DNA of 64,000 nt, taken from NCBI RefSeq assembly GCF_001612905.1, contig NZ_BDBI01000030.1:62001-126000 (forward strand), written 5' to 3'. The DNA is from Nocardia ignorata NBRC 108230. GTDB lineage: Bacteria > Actinomycetota > Actinomycetes > Mycobacteriales > Mycobacteriaceae. The notes under the pieces are model-generated. The model was given only the letters and a program-made list of their open reading frames with translations. It made no database searches and had not been told where the DNA came from. Shown here piece after piece: positions 1 through 9,445 of this stretch (within the stretch, counting starts at the first letter, position 1; each line of letters opens with the position of its first letter). The translations under genes and the position numbers were made by a program.

Positions 1-900
1 CATGATGGTGGAGTCGGCACCGGAGGTGGCGGTGGCGACGACGCGGGCGCGGGGGGTCATACCCGAGTTCTTGCCCGCATCCTCGGAACCGATCAGCAGC
101 AGGGCGGCGCCGTCGACGATGCCCGAGCTGTTGCCGCCGTGGTGGACGTGGTTGATCTTCTCCACGTAGGTGAACTTCTGCAGCGCGACCGCGTCGAAGC
201 CACCCATCTCGCCGATGCCTGCGAAGGCCGGGTTCAGCTTGGCCAGGTCCTCGGCGGTGGTGCCGGGGCGCATGTGCTCGTCGTTGTCGAGCACGACCAG
301 GCCGTTGATGTCCTTGACCGGGACGATCGACTTGGCGAAGTAGCCGCCGGTGGTGGCCTTGGCCGCCAGGTCCTGCGAGCGCACGGCGTAGGCGTCGACG
401 TCATCGCGGGTGAAGCCCTCGATGGTGGCGATCAGGTCGGCCGAGATGCCCTGGGGCACGAAGTAGCCGTCGTAGTTGGTGGCCGGGTCGAGCGCCCAGG
501 CGCCGCCGTCGGAGCCCATCGGCACGCGCGACATGGACTCGACGCCACCGGCGATCACGAGCTCGTCGAAGCCCGAGCGCACCTTCTGCGCGGCCAGGTT
601 CACGGCCTCGAGGCCGGAGGCACAGAAACGGTTCAGCTGGAAGCCACCGACGGTGTCGGGCAGGCCGGCGATGGTGACCGCGGTGCGGGCGATGTCCATG
701 CCCTGGTCACCGACGGGGGTGACCACGCCGAGGATGATGTCGGAGATCCGATCCTCGTCGAGGTTCGGGAAGCGGCCACGCAGCTCCTGGATCAGACCAA
801 CAGTCAGATCGATCGGCTTGACCGAGTGCAGCGAGCCGTTCTTCTTGCCGCGGCCGCGCGGAGTGCGGATGGCCTCGTAGATGTAGGCCTCTGTGGTCAT
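1..900 (-). CDS. Thiolase / acetyl-CoA C-acyltransferase (C-terminal end outside window)
   Basis: Thiolase-family enzyme, expected to carry out thiolytic cleavage of 3-ketoacyl-CoA in beta-oxidation or the reverse condensation. The 300 codons present start MTTEAYIYEAIRTPRGRGKK. Around residue 90 the segment LNRFCASGLEAVN carries the acyl-accepting cysteine, followed by IAGGVESMSRVPMG, both typical of the N-terminal thiolase domain. The C-terminal domain, with the second catalytic Cys and the GHP motif, lies beyond position 1. An AAGGAAGGAAA-type ribosome site precedes the ATG. A FadB-like partner would be expected further left but cannot be seen. The family is secure; the chain-length preference is not. 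Confidence 0.9.
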   Translation of the reverse strand, partial: MTTEAYIYEAIRTPRGRGKKNGSLHSVKPIDLTVGLIQELRGRFPNLDEDRISDIILGVVTPVGDQGMDIARTAVTIAGLPDTVGGFQLNRFCASGLEAVNLAAQKVRSGFDELVIAGGVESMSRVPMGSDGGAWALDPATNYDGYFVPQGISADLIATIEGFTRDDVDAYAVRSQDLAAKATTGGYFAKSIVPVKDINGLVVLDNDEHMRPGTTAEDLAKLNPAFAGIGEMGGFDAVALQKFTYVEKINHVHHGGNSSGIVDGAALLLIGSEDAGKNSGMTPRARVVATATSGADSTIM

Positions 901-1089
901 ATCGGAGTGTTTCCTTCCTTGGGGTGCGGTGGCCGCACGAACGCCACGACCAATCGTCTTCGACGCCGTACAAATCCGGCAAGCACCAGCGGAGCATAGA
1001 ACCATGCCCATCCGGAGTTCCCGGCCACCCGTTCATACTACCGTGGTGTGCGAACTCCGGTTAACTTAACGCGGTATGGACGGTGGCTG

Positions 1090-3822
1090 TCAACCGTCCA
1101 GAGACTTTGCGCCGAGCTCGCTGCGCAGCAACGCCAGGGCGACCTCGTCCGGGTCCTGCCGGTCGCCCGGAGCCACCGGAACCGCGGCGGCGGCCAGCAT
1201 CTCCTGCTCCTCCTCCGGAGTCGGCGGGGCGGGAATGCCGGGCGCGGGGCGCGGGGCGCCTGCCGACTCGCCGCCGGAACGCGCCGGATCGACGGCATAA
1301 CTGTCCTGCGGACCCGGGTCGTCGGGTAAGTCGGGGAAGTCGGGCGGCGGAATGTCGTCGTCGGGCTTGCCGGTGCGCGCCCGCCCACCCTTGGCCTGAC
1401 TCGGGCGCGAGAACTGCGGCCGGGCGGCGGGCTTGCTCTCCGCCGGACCCGCCGTGTTCTTGGCCTGCGGCGCCGGGCGTGCCGCGGGGGCACCGGTCTC
1501 CCAGCGCACATCCAGTTCCCGCCCGAGCACCGCCCGCACGGCCGCCCGCACCGACTCGATATTGCGCGGATCGGACAACCGCTGCGCCAACGGAGCACTT
1601 TGATGCGCGAAAACGATCGTCTGCCCCTCCACCCGCGACACCGCGGCCCCCGACATCAGCGCGTGCAACGTGAGCCCGAACTCCCGCACCTTCGTCTTGA
1701 TGTCGGCCCACGCCGCGTCGACGAGGGCGAGCAGATCTTCCGCGGGTGCCTGCCCCTGCGGCACCTCGGGACTACCGGTCGCAGCTGCCTGTGCGGGCGT
1801 CGAGGTTGCGCCGTCTCGCCGAGACCCGGCCATAGGCTCATCTGCCGTACCAGCGCGCGAATCACGCTGCGGCGAGGCAACTTCCGGTCCCTCACCGCGG
1901 GCGTCCGACACGGCCGGTGCCGATACGGAGGTGGCGGAAACCGAGTCGACCGAGGACGGCGGAGTCGGATCGGCGTCCTGCGTGTCGACGACCGGTCGGG
2001 GGACACCGGACGACCGAGCAGCACGATCTTGTTCGTCGCGCGATGACGGTGCGGCCGTTTCGGTGGTACCCGGCGGCGGCACGGCGGGCGTCTGATGCGC
2101 GACGGACGGACGCTGCGGCGCAGGCGAGGCCTGCTCAGCACCCCGATCACGGCCGGCAGGCTCTTGCGCCGCCGAAGCCTGCGGTCGCGAAGCCGCATCG
2201 CGCTCGGCACCCCGAATACCGGTGTCGCTCTCGCTCGCCCGCTGCGGACGTTGCGGAGCCGGATCCTGTCCCGTGAGCGCGTTCGGCGCCGTCGCGGCCG
2301 AGTCGGCGGCCGGTGCCGATGCAGCCGAGTCGGCGGCCGGTGGCGATGCGGCCGAATGGGCGACCGGCGAATGCGTGGTGGCCGAGTTGTCGGTCGTGGC
2401 CTCGTGAGCGGCGGGGACGTGCGGATGTGGCGCGCGATCATCGGCGGCGGGAGCATCGGACTGGTGCGCGGCGGCTGCCTCAGCGCCGGAAGCTCCCGAC
2501 TTGCGCGCGGCGGCTTCCTTTTCCGCCATGGCGGCGGCGAGGATTTCCGCGCCTCGACGGCGACCCTCGGCGCTCGAACCTTGCGCACTCGACGGGGCGG
2601 GCGCGGGTGCGTCGACCACAGGCCGGGTGGGGGCGTCGCCGGCAGGGCGGGCGGAAGGGAGTGCGCCGGTGGCGAATCCGCGTTCCAGGCGTTCGAGGCG
2701 TTGGAGGGTGGCGGATTCGGTGTCGGAGACCGACGGGAGGAGCATGCGGGCGCAGATGACCTCGAGCAGGAGGCGGGGGGCGGTGGCGCCGCGCATTTCG
2801 CCGAGGCCCTCGTGGAGGAGTTCGGCGTAGCGGGTGAGGGTGGCGGGGCCGATGCGGGCGGCCTGGTCGCGCATGCGCTCGAGCACGTCGCCGGGGCCCG
2901 CGACGAGGCCGCGCTCGGCGGCATCGGGGACCGCGCGGAGCAGGATCAGGTCGCGTAGGCGTTCGAGCAGGTCGACGGCGAATCGGCGCGGGTCGTGCCC
3001 GGCCTCCATCACCTGGTCGATCGTGCCGAACAGGGCGGCGCCGTCGTCGGCGGCGAGTGCGTCGACGGCGTGGTCGATCAGCGCCACATCGGTGACGCCG
3101 AGCAGCGAAACCGCCCGCGGATAGGTGACGCCCTCGGGCCCGGCACCGGCGAGCAGCTGGTCGAGCACGCTGAGGCTGTCGCGCGGGGAACCTCCACCGG
3201 CCCGGATGACCAGCGGGTACACCGCCTCCTCCACCGGCACGTGCTCCTGCTCGCAGATCTTGCCGAGCAGCCCGCGCATGGTCGCGGGCGGCAGCAACCG
3301 GAACGGGTAGTGGTGGGTGCGCGACCGGATGGTCGGCAGCACCTTGTCGGGTTCGGTGGTGGCGAAGATGAAGATCAGATGGGCGGGCGGTTCCTCGACG
3401 ATCTTGAGCAGCGCGTTGAAACCGGCCGTGGTGACCATGTGCGCCTCGTCGACGATGAACACGCGATAGCGCGACTCGGCGGGCGCGTAGAAGGCACGAT
3501 CGCGCAGCTCACGGGTGTCGTCGACACCACCGTGACTGGCTGCGTCGAGCTCGATGACGTCGAGATTGCCGGACCCGCCCGGCCCGAGCGCCACGCAGGA
3601 CGCGCAAGTGCCACACGGGCGCGAGGTCGGCCCCTCCACACAGTTGAGCGAGCGGGCGAGGATGCGCGCCGAGGACGTCTTGCCGCAGCCGCGCGGCCCG
3701 GAGAACAGGTACGCATGGCTGATGCGGCCGGTGTCCAGCGCTGTACTCAGCGGGTCGGTGACGTGCTCCTGACCCACTACCTCAGCGAATGTCGCCGGTC
3801 GATATTTCCGGTACAGAGCCAC
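1090..3822 (-). CDS. dnaX: DNA polymerase III subunit gamma/tau
   Basis: Clamp-loader ATPase that loads the beta sliding clamp and ties the polymerase cores together at the replication fork. The GTG at 3822 is chosen because translation then begins with the conserved (V/M)ALYRKYRPATFAEVVGQ. Walker A is SGPRGCGKTSSAR near residue 45, followed by a four-Cys zinc module (CVEGPTSRPCGTCASC), the Walker B box VFIVDEAHM and the TIRSRT SRC motif. At 910 aa it is much longer than the roughly 580 aa of mycobacterial DnaX as I recall it. The excess is an Ala/Ser/Pro-rich linker with repeats such as PPAADSAASAPAADSAATAP, encoded near 1.8-2.6 kb, ahead of a conserved tau-like C-terminus. I saw no obvious slippery A-run for making a separate gamma form. 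As in mycobacteria, the SRP RNA and an Rv3722c-like aminotransferase are nearby. Confidence 0.96.
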   Translation of the reverse strand: MALYRKYRPATFAEVVGQEHVTDPLSTALDTGRISHAYLFSGPRGCGKTSSARILARSLNCVEGPTSRPCGTCASCVALGPGGSGNLDVIELDAASHGGVDDTRELRDRAFYAPAESRYRVFIVDEAHMVTTAGFNALLKIVEEPPAHLIFIFATTEPDKVLPTIRSRTHHYPFRLLPPATMRGLLGKICEQEHVPVEEAVYPLVIRAGGGSPRDSLSVLDQLLAGAGPEGVTYPRAVSLLGVTDVALIDHAVDALAADDGAALFGTIDQVMEAGHDPRRFAVDLLERLRDLILLRAVPDAAERGLVAGPGDVLERMRDQAARIGPATLTRYAELLHEGLGEMRGATAPRLLLEVICARMLLPSVSDTESATLQRLERLERGFATGALPSARPAGDAPTRPVVDAPAPAPSSAQGSSAEGRRRGAEILAAAMAEKEAAARKSGASGAEAAAAHQSDAPAADDRAPHPHVPAAHEATTDNSATTHSPVAHSAASPPAADSAASAPAADSAATAPNALTGQDPAPQRPQRASESDTGIRGAERDAASRPQASAAQEPAGRDRGAEQASPAPQRPSVAHQTPAVPPPGTTETAAPSSRDEQDRAARSSGVPRPVVDTQDADPTPPSSVDSVSATSVSAPAVSDARGEGPEVASPQRDSRAGTADEPMAGSRRDGATSTPAQAAATGSPEVPQGQAPAEDLLALVDAAWADIKTKVREFGLTLHALMSGAAVSRVEGQTIVFAHQSAPLAQRLSDPRNIESVRAAVRAVLGRELDVRWETGAPAARPAPQAKNTAGPAESKPAARPQFSRPSQAKGGRARTGKPDDDIPPPDFPDLPDDPGPQDSYAVDPARSGGESAGAPRPAPGIPAPPTPEEEQEMLAAAAVPVAPGDRQDPDEVALALLRSELGAKSLDG

Positions 3823-4268
3823 GGCCCAAAGGCTACCGGTGCGGTGTGACATCCCGGCTGGCGCCGCAGAGGTGGAGCCGAAGGGCATAGCGGTACAGCA
3901 AGTTACATGTGTTGTAGATCACATAGTGGTTAAAGGTTCAACTCGAGGCCGCATAGCGGGCCCGTTGGGTGCAACTCACCCGTTATCGAGGGTTCCCTAT
4001 TCGGCGAATCGCGACAGGACGACTTCGTCGATCCTGGTTGTCGCTTAATTCCGTACCCGGTCCCCGAATATCGAGTCGTTTCCAGATGTAACGAAACCGT
4101 GAACCGTCGTGACAGCGGCGCAAGCGGCTGGCTACCGTGGTTATCGGCAACTTCGGTGGCCAAACCTTCATCAGGTTGGTGACCCCGGCCGGTCCCTCAT
4201 CCCGACCGGGGCACAACCTTCGCGCACCGATCGCTCCCCCACCGCATCGACCGGAGGAACGTTTCATC
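3823..4268. other. Intergenic region between divergent dnaX and a hypothetical gene
   Basis: This 446-bp stretch shows no convincing gene. It must hold the dnaX promoter and that of the gene at 4269. It is locally richer in A and T around 3890-4130 than its neighbours, as expected for promoters. One 16-bp CRP-like site is listed separately. Confidence 0.6.
3908..3923. promoter_or_regulatory. CRP-like binding site upstream of dnaX
   Basis: TGTGTTGTAGATCACA differs from the TGTGA-N6-TCACA palindrome of CRP-family regulators at one base. It sits 86 bp upstream of the dnaX start and could serve dnaX or the divergent gene. It is a sequence match only. Confidence 0.35.
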
Positions 4269-5096
4269 GTGCTGTCGTGTGATGACATCGCAGCCGCCTG
4301 GCTGGCCCACACCGAGTTCGCGGGCGACCACGCCGCGGTCGGACTGCTGAGCCGGGCGATCAGCCCGCAGGACTTCGACATCAAACGCGACTCCTTACCC
4401 GTCGCGGCGGCCGCCGACCCGGCCACCGCGGCCGCCATCCTGCAGCTGCTCGAGCGCGGGCAGGTGCCGACGATGGCCGCGATCCGCACCCTCACCGCGC
4501 AGAACGAGATGCGCCGCGAGGCCGAACGGATCGAACGGCTCGGCAGGCGGGCACAACGCAGCATCGACGAGTTCGGCCGCATCCTGGCCAGGCTCGCGGC
4601 CGCACATTGGACCGAGCACGGCATCGGCCCCACCCGCCGCGACATCCTCGCCGACCCCCAGATCACCGAACTCATCGCCGACCGGGTCGGTGAGATCGCG
4701 CCGACCGCCGTGAAACACCTGTGGCTCATCGAACGCGCGCAGCGCGCGGGCTGGATCGCCTCCAACGCGAACCCGGGCTCGCTGTGCCCCGCCCGTCGTT
4801 GGCACACAACGAAATACGGCAACCGGGTGTCGCAGAAGCCGGTGAACATGATCGGGAAGATGGTCGCGGGTTTCGTCGCCGAGCACACCGTGGACAAGGG
4901 TCGCGCCCCGAGCTGGGCGGCACTGTCGCGCGACCTGCGTGACGATCGTGGCCGCCGCGTGTTCTTCGACGTGGCCGACGCGCACGCTCAGCGCCGCTGG
5001 CTGGTCACCGCCGAATGGCTCGCCGACACCGGCGACGACCTGCCCGCCCCGGGCAAACGTGGCCTGCGCGCGCTGGCCAAGGACGCTCGCGGCTGA
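4269..5096 (+). CDS. Hypothetical protein with two winged-helix-like segments
   Basis: I do not recognise this 275-aa protein. It is soluble, with no signal peptide or membrane segment. A GTG at 4269 preceded by GGAGGA ten bases upstream is preferred to a start 132 bases earlier that has no ribosome site. Two segments look alike: one around HGIGPTRRDILADPQI and one around KGRAPSWAALSRDLRD. The first recalls the helix-turn-helix opening of LexA-like proteins, so DNA binding is possible. It ends 2 bp before the convergent metallopeptidase gene. The resemblance is by eye and the function is unknown. Confidence 0.7.
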   Translation: MLSCDDIAAAWLAHTEFAGDHAAVGLLSRAISPQDFDIKRDSLPVAAAADPATAAAILQLLERGQVPTMAAIRTLTAQNEMRREAERIERLGRRAQRSIDEFGRILARLAAAHWTEHGIGPTRRDILADPQITELIADRVGEIAPTAVKHLWLIERAQRAGWIASNANPGSLCPARRWHTTKYGNRVSQKPVNMIGKMVAGFVAEHTVDKGRAPSWAALSRDLRDDRGRRVFFDVADAHAQRRWLVTAEWLADTGDDLPAPGKRGLRALAKDARG

Positions 5097-5097
5097 C

Positions 5098-6198
5098 TCA
5101 GCTCACGTCGCCTGCCGCCGCGATGAAGGTATTGCACTGCGGCGTCAGGTTTTCCAGCCCGGCTTCGAACCACTTGCCGCCGTTGTCGGCGGTGCCGTGG
5201 TCGCGCATGTCGCCCGGCCGGTCGCCGCGCCCGTAGGAATCGCGGGTGGCGAGGGTGACCTGGTCCGACGACAGCGAACCGCCGCCCTTGGACGCGGCGA
5301 TGAACATGGCGTCGAAACAGTTGGCCTGCAACTCGACTCGGCGTGACAGCTCGAGTCCCTTGGTCGAGCGCGCCCCCGCGTCGACCCGTTCGCTGTTGGC
5401 CTTGCGCAGGATCCCGGACTGCGCCTGGACGTGGTGCCCGTATTCGTGCGCGAACACCGACAGGTACACCACCCAGTTGTCACGGAACTGATCGGTCTGC
5501 AACTGGCTGATCGGCATGTAGATGGTCTTGTTCGCCGCGCAGTAGAAGGCGGCGAAGTTGCTGGTGGAGCCGGTGCACGGGGTGGTGATGCCGTCGGTGG
5601 TGGCGGTGATGCTCAGCGTCGGCGACTCGAAGGGCAGCCCGTTGGCGGCCATCAGCGGCTTCCACGCCGCTTCCAGGCAGCCCGCGGCGGATTCGAAGAA
5701 CTTGCGGGCCTTGTCGACCTGGGCGCCCCACGGCGCGTAATCGCAGGAGGCTGGAACCAGCGAGCCGTCGGCATCGGTGACCAGCGGATTGTCACCGGTC
5801 TTGGCGGGCGCACTCCCGGGTTGCGGCGTGTAGGTAGTGGTCGGTCTCGGGCCGAACGCGTCGATGCCGATATCGACGCCCTTGTTCACGGCGAACTTCA
5901 CCAGACCACCGACGACGAGGAAAATCACCACCAACATCAGCGAGGTGAAACCGCCGCGTCGCTTGCGTGGCGGCGGGGTCGGTCTGCCGGGTGGCCCGTA
6001 GGGCATCGGCGGCGGACGGTAGCCCGGCGGCGGTCCGTAGGCCGGACGCTGCTTCGGATACCCTTGCGGCGGTGGGTATCCGGGCGGACCGTAGCCCTGT
6101 TCCGGGCGATAACCCGGGGCACGACCATAGCCGGGGGGTGGCGGAACCGGTCGTCCACCGGGCCCGTATGGGCCGTAGCCGTACGGTGGTTGGTTCAC
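5098..6198 (-). CDS. Neutral zinc metallopeptidase, YpfJ-like, membrane anchored
   Basis: Putative zinc protease of the neutral zinc metallopeptidase family. The GTG at 6198 is chosen: upstream residues are Arg-rich and unlike a protein start, and an AGGGGG motif lies about ten bases ahead. Residues 1-110 are a Pro/Gly/Tyr-rich cytoplasmic tail (PPYGYGPYGPGG and similar), followed by one membrane span (SLMLVVIFLVVGGLVKFAV). The outer domain contains HEYGHH, the HExxH zinc site, and downstream ELQANCFDAMF, whose Glu is the likely third ligand. It has 366 aa. The substrate is unknown. It is divergent from the DUF2207 gene. Confidence 0.85.
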   Translation of the reverse strand: MNQPPYGYGPYGPGGRPVPPPPGYGRAPGYRPEQGYGPPGYPPPQGYPKQRPAYGPPPGYRPPPMPYGPPGRPTPPPRKRRGGFTSLMLVVIFLVVGGLVKFAVNKGVDIGIDAFGPRPTTTYTPQPGSAPAKTGDNPLVTDADGSLVPASCDYAPWGAQVDKARKFFESAAGCLEAAWKPLMAANGLPFESPTLSITATTDGITTPCTGSTSNFAAFYCAANKTIYMPISQLQTDQFRDNWVVYLSVFAHEYGHHVQAQSGILRKANSERVDAGARSTKGLELSRRVELQANCFDAMFIAASKGGGSLSSDQVTLATRDSYGRGDRPGDMRDHGTADNGGKWFEAGLENLTPQCNTFIAAAGDVS

Positions 6199-6275
6199 GT
6201 CCCCCGTACCCCCTCGTCTAGTTCGTCGCCGACAGCCGCTGACGCAGGATAGCAAGCTGTCTAGAGTAGGCAGCC

Positions 6276-7889
6276 ATGCTGACTTTTCGGGGGGGCGCCG
6301 CGGGCGCGCTGCTGCTCGCTTCGGCGGGCCTGCTCGCGGCCGCTCCGGTAGCCCACACGCAGCCCGCGGGGGTGTCGATCACCGCCGATCTCACCTTGAC
6401 CGAGACTGGCGTGCTGCAGGTCGTCGAAACCGTCGCGGTGCCCGCCGACGGGAACTTCACGATGTCGCTGCCGTTGCGACTCGGCCTCGGCGACGGTGTG
6501 GAGCGGGTGTTCAAGGTCACCGATGTGTCCGCGACCGGGGCGGGCACCGCGACCACCGTGGACGACCAGTTCGTCGTGGAGGCCAAGCCCGGTGAATCCA
6601 AGTTCACGTATACGGTGCACAACACCGTCGCCGACGCGCCGGGCACGCAGATGTTCCACTGGCTCGGCGTGCTCAACGCCGACATCGCCTCCCTCGATGT
6701 GTCGGTGATCAGCCCGAGCTTCCAAATGGGCATCGTCGACTGCAAATTGGGCCCCGCGGGCAGTGCGCGCCCGTGCGCCGAGGTGCACGTCGAACCCGAC
6801 GGTGTGCTGTATCTGAGCCAGACCGACCTGCGCAAGGGCGACGCGATCGACCTCACCCTGCAGATGCCCCCCGGCACGGTGCCCGCCAATGCCGATGTGC
6901 GCGATGGTGATTCGAACAACTTCTTCGCCTTCACCACCCCGGTCCTCGCCGCCTTCGGCGCCCTGCTGCTGGCACTGGCCGGGATGATCGCCTACGTGCT
7001 CACCGCCCGCAAGCGCGGTGCGACGGCCCGCGCCACCAGCGACACGTTCGACCCGCTCGTCAGCACCGGTGACCGGATGGAATTCACCTCCCCCGACGGC
7101 GTCCTCCCCGGCGAGGCCGGTCTGCTGCTCGACGAACACGTCGACCCGGTCGACATCGCCGCCACCGTCGTCGATCTGGCGGTGCGCCGCTACCTGTGGA
7201 TCGCCCCGGTGAACGCGCGCGGCGAGGACGACTGGCGGATCAGCCGCGTCAACGCCCCCGACGACCAGCTGCGCGAGTACGAGCGGGTCGTCTACGACAT
7301 GTTGCTGCCCGAGGGCACCGACACCGTCGCCGTGCGCGAGCTGCGCGCGCCCGGCCGGCTGCAACTGGACCCGATCCGCGAGGCCATGCGCCGCGACGCG
7401 GTGTCGACCGGCGCGCTGGCCGATCCGAAGCAGCGGATGCTGCCCCGCTGGATCGGCGCCGCGCTGATCGCCGTCGGTGCCGCGACCACCGTCGCCCTGG
7501 CGTTGACCGCCGGGCACGCCCTGGTCGGCGTGGCGATCCTGCTGGCCGGGGTGGCGGCGGTCGTGCTGCCGAACTACCTGCCGACCCGAACCACGCTGGG
7601 TGACACCGTGGTCGGCCGGATCAAGGCGATGGGACGCGGACTCGACTCGGTGTCACGCGACCGCATCCCACCGATCGATCAGGAGACGATCTTCTCCCGC
7701 GCCCTGCCCTACACGGTGATCACCGGTCGCGCCGACAACTGGATCCGCACCTTCCGCGATATGGACCCGTCCGCCGATTCCCAGCCCGGCCTGTACTGGT
7801 TCGCCGGCTACGACCGCGACCGCAACCTGCACCGCTTCGCCTCCCAGTTCCCGTTCTTCATCACCGCCCTCGAAGGGGCGTGCAAGTAG
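6276..7889 (+). CDS. DUF2207 family membrane protein
   Basis: Predicted secreted or membrane protein of 537 aa. A signal peptide (LLLASAGLLAAAPVAHT) is followed by an outer beta-rich domain of about 200 residues with two cysteines (IVDCKLGPAGSARPC), which could form a disulfide. A membrane span follows (VLAAFGALLLALAGMIAYVL), then a cytoplasmic region and a second hydrophobic pair (IGAALIAVGAATTVALALT and the next segment). This layout matches DUF2207 proteins, whose role is not established. Its stop codon abuts the stop of the convergent ROK gene with no bases between. Confidence 0.8.
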   Translation: MLTFRGGAAGALLLASAGLLAAAPVAHTQPAGVSITADLTLTETGVLQVVETVAVPADGNFTMSLPLRLGLGDGVERVFKVTDVSATGAGTATTVDDQFVVEAKPGESKFTYTVHNTVADAPGTQMFHWLGVLNADIASLDVSVISPSFQMGIVDCKLGPAGSARPCAEVHVEPDGVLYLSQTDLRKGDAIDLTLQMPPGTVPANADVRDGDSNNFFAFTTPVLAAFGALLLALAGMIAYVLTARKRGATARATSDTFDPLVSTGDRMEFTSPDGVLPGEAGLLLDEHVDPVDIAATVVDLAVRRYLWIAPVNARGEDDWRISRVNAPDDQLREYERVVYDMLLPEGTDTVAVRELRAPGRLQLDPIREAMRRDAVSTGALADPKQRMLPRWIGAALIAVGAATTVALALTAGHALVGVAILLAGVAAVVLPNYLPTRTTLGDTVVGRIKAMGRGLDSVSRDRIPPIDQETIFSRALPYTVITGRADNWIRTFRDMDPSADSQPGLYWFAGYDRDRNLHRFASQFPFFITALEGACK

Positions 7890-9158
7890 CTACACCCGGC
7901 GCAGGGCGGCCAGCGGGTCGGCGTACAACGCGCTGAGCGAGGTGACGACAGCGGCGAATTCCTGCACCTTGCCGCCGAATCCGCTGACCCGGATGTCGGT
8001 CGGGGGCAGCTGGGTGCTCTGGGTGAACGCGCGGGCCACGTGGCCGAGGGCCGGGCGGTAGCCGGTGAAGGCCTGCCCGCCGAGGACCACCCGGTCCGGG
8101 TTGAGCATGTCGCGGACCAGGGCGGCGGTCTGGCCGAGCATGGTCGCGCGTTCGGCGAGCAGCTCGCGGGCGCCGTCGGAACCGGACTCGGCGGCCCGGT
8201 ACAGGTCGGCGATGGTGGTGCCCACGGTTCCGTTGTGCGCCGGGATGATTCCGCGCCCGACCGCACGCGCCTGCAGCGCCCGATCGCCGACGGTCACTTC
8301 CAAGCAGCCACGCCTGCCGCAGGTGCACTGCACGTCCGAACCGGTGGGCAGGTGCGCGATGGAACCCGGGCCGTTGCTCGGGGTGTGCACCCGCCCGTCG
8401 AGGGTGACGGCGATGCCGGCCGTCTCGCGGACGTAGAAGTACAGGCTGCTGCCGGGCCGGTCGGCGGGCTGTTCCGGGCCGCGCGCGTCGAAGGTCGGCA
8501 GCAGCAGTTCCGAGGCGGCCATCGCTTCCACGTGCGGCGCGACGGAAACCGGCAGCTCGAGCACGTCACCGAGGACCTGGCCGAGCGGTGCGCCCTGCCA
8601 CGCCAGTTTCGGATGGTCGACGAGGCCGGTGTGCGTGTCGACCCGGCCACCGATCGCGACGCCTGCCCACAGCGGGGTGCGCCGGTGCCAGCGCTGCAGG
8701 AACGCCTTGGCGCTGCGGGCGACCGTGGTGACGGCGAAGTCCTGTCCGGTCTGCGGCGTCGCGATGGCGAGCCCACCGAGGATGCGGCCGCGCAGGTCGG
8801 CGGCCACGATTTTCGTCGCCGCGGCGCCGATGTGGATGCCGATGGTGAGGTAGGCGTCGTGGTCGATCTCGAAGGGCACCCGTGGCCGCCCGACCGCACC
8901 GGCGGCGGTGAGATCGGGGCGTTCACGCAGCAGGCCGGCCGAAAGCAGCGCGGCCACTTGGCGGTTCACCGTCGCGATGCTCAAACCCGTTGCCCGGGCG
9001 GCATTGTCGCGGGAGATCGGGCCGCCGACAGCCGCGCGCAGCACGGCGGCGGCAGGGTTGTCGCCGCGCCGCAGTTCAGGGGCGACGACGGGACGTGAAA
9101 CTCGGGAACGACCGGTGACCACCCGCGAAATCGGGCGGTCGAGAATGGGGGCAGACAT
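7890..9158 (-). CDS. ROK family transcriptional regulator / sugar kinase-like protein
   Basis: ROK-family protein of 422 aa. An N-terminal winged helix (ATGLSIATVNRQVAALLSAG, residues about 50-75) is followed by an actin-like ATPase fold beginning around LTIGIHIGAAATKIVAADL. CTCGRRGCLEV matches the CxCGxxGCxE zinc motif of ROK proteins. The HTH makes it a likely repressor of sugar metabolism rather than a free kinase; the effector is unknown. AAGGAA lies before the ATG. No sugar operon is adjacent, so it may act elsewhere. Confidence 0.88.
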   Translation of the reverse strand: MSAPILDRPISRVVTGRSRVSRPVVAPELRRGDNPAAAVLRAAVGGPISRDNAARATGLSIATVNRQVAALLSAGLLRERPDLTAAGAVGRPRVPFEIDHDAYLTIGIHIGAAATKIVAADLRGRILGGLAIATPQTGQDFAVTTVARSAKAFLQRWHRRTPLWAGVAIGGRVDTHTGLVDHPKLAWQGAPLGQVLGDVLELPVSVAPHVEAMAASELLLPTFDARGPEQPADRPGSSLYFYVRETAGIAVTLDGRVHTPSNGPGSIAHLPTGSDVQCTCGRRGCLEVTVGDRALQARAVGRGIIPAHNGTVGTTIADLYRAAESGSDGARELLAERATMLGQTAALVRDMLNPDRVVLGGQAFTGYRPALGHVARAFTQSTQLPPTDIRVSGFGGKVQEFAAVVTSLSALYADPLAALRRV

Positions 9159-9445
9159 ATGCGGTTCCTTGCCGAAAATCCCGTTTCACCAACGGGTTTG
9201 CCTACACGAGGGTGTGGCAGCTCGCGAGCCCGACAGGCTCAGCTGCAGCGGCAGGAACGACACAGTTCGCGCGTCAACGGCAACCGCAGACCCAGCGCGG
9301 CGGTCACATAGGTGACCCGCGGGGCGTAGTGATGGTTGCCGGACATAACAGTCAAATTAACACCGAATCGGCCCCCATCCAAGACCGACCAGCGAATTGT
9401 GCGGTGATACACAGCAAATCACCAGGTCAGCGCGGTGCGGGCGGC

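Noticed and set aside
139..999. Rightward open frame of 286 codons across the thiolase gene
   Set aside because: It is the complement of the thiolase, which has clear motifs and a ribosome site; the rightward product is Gly/Val/Asp-rich shadow sequence.
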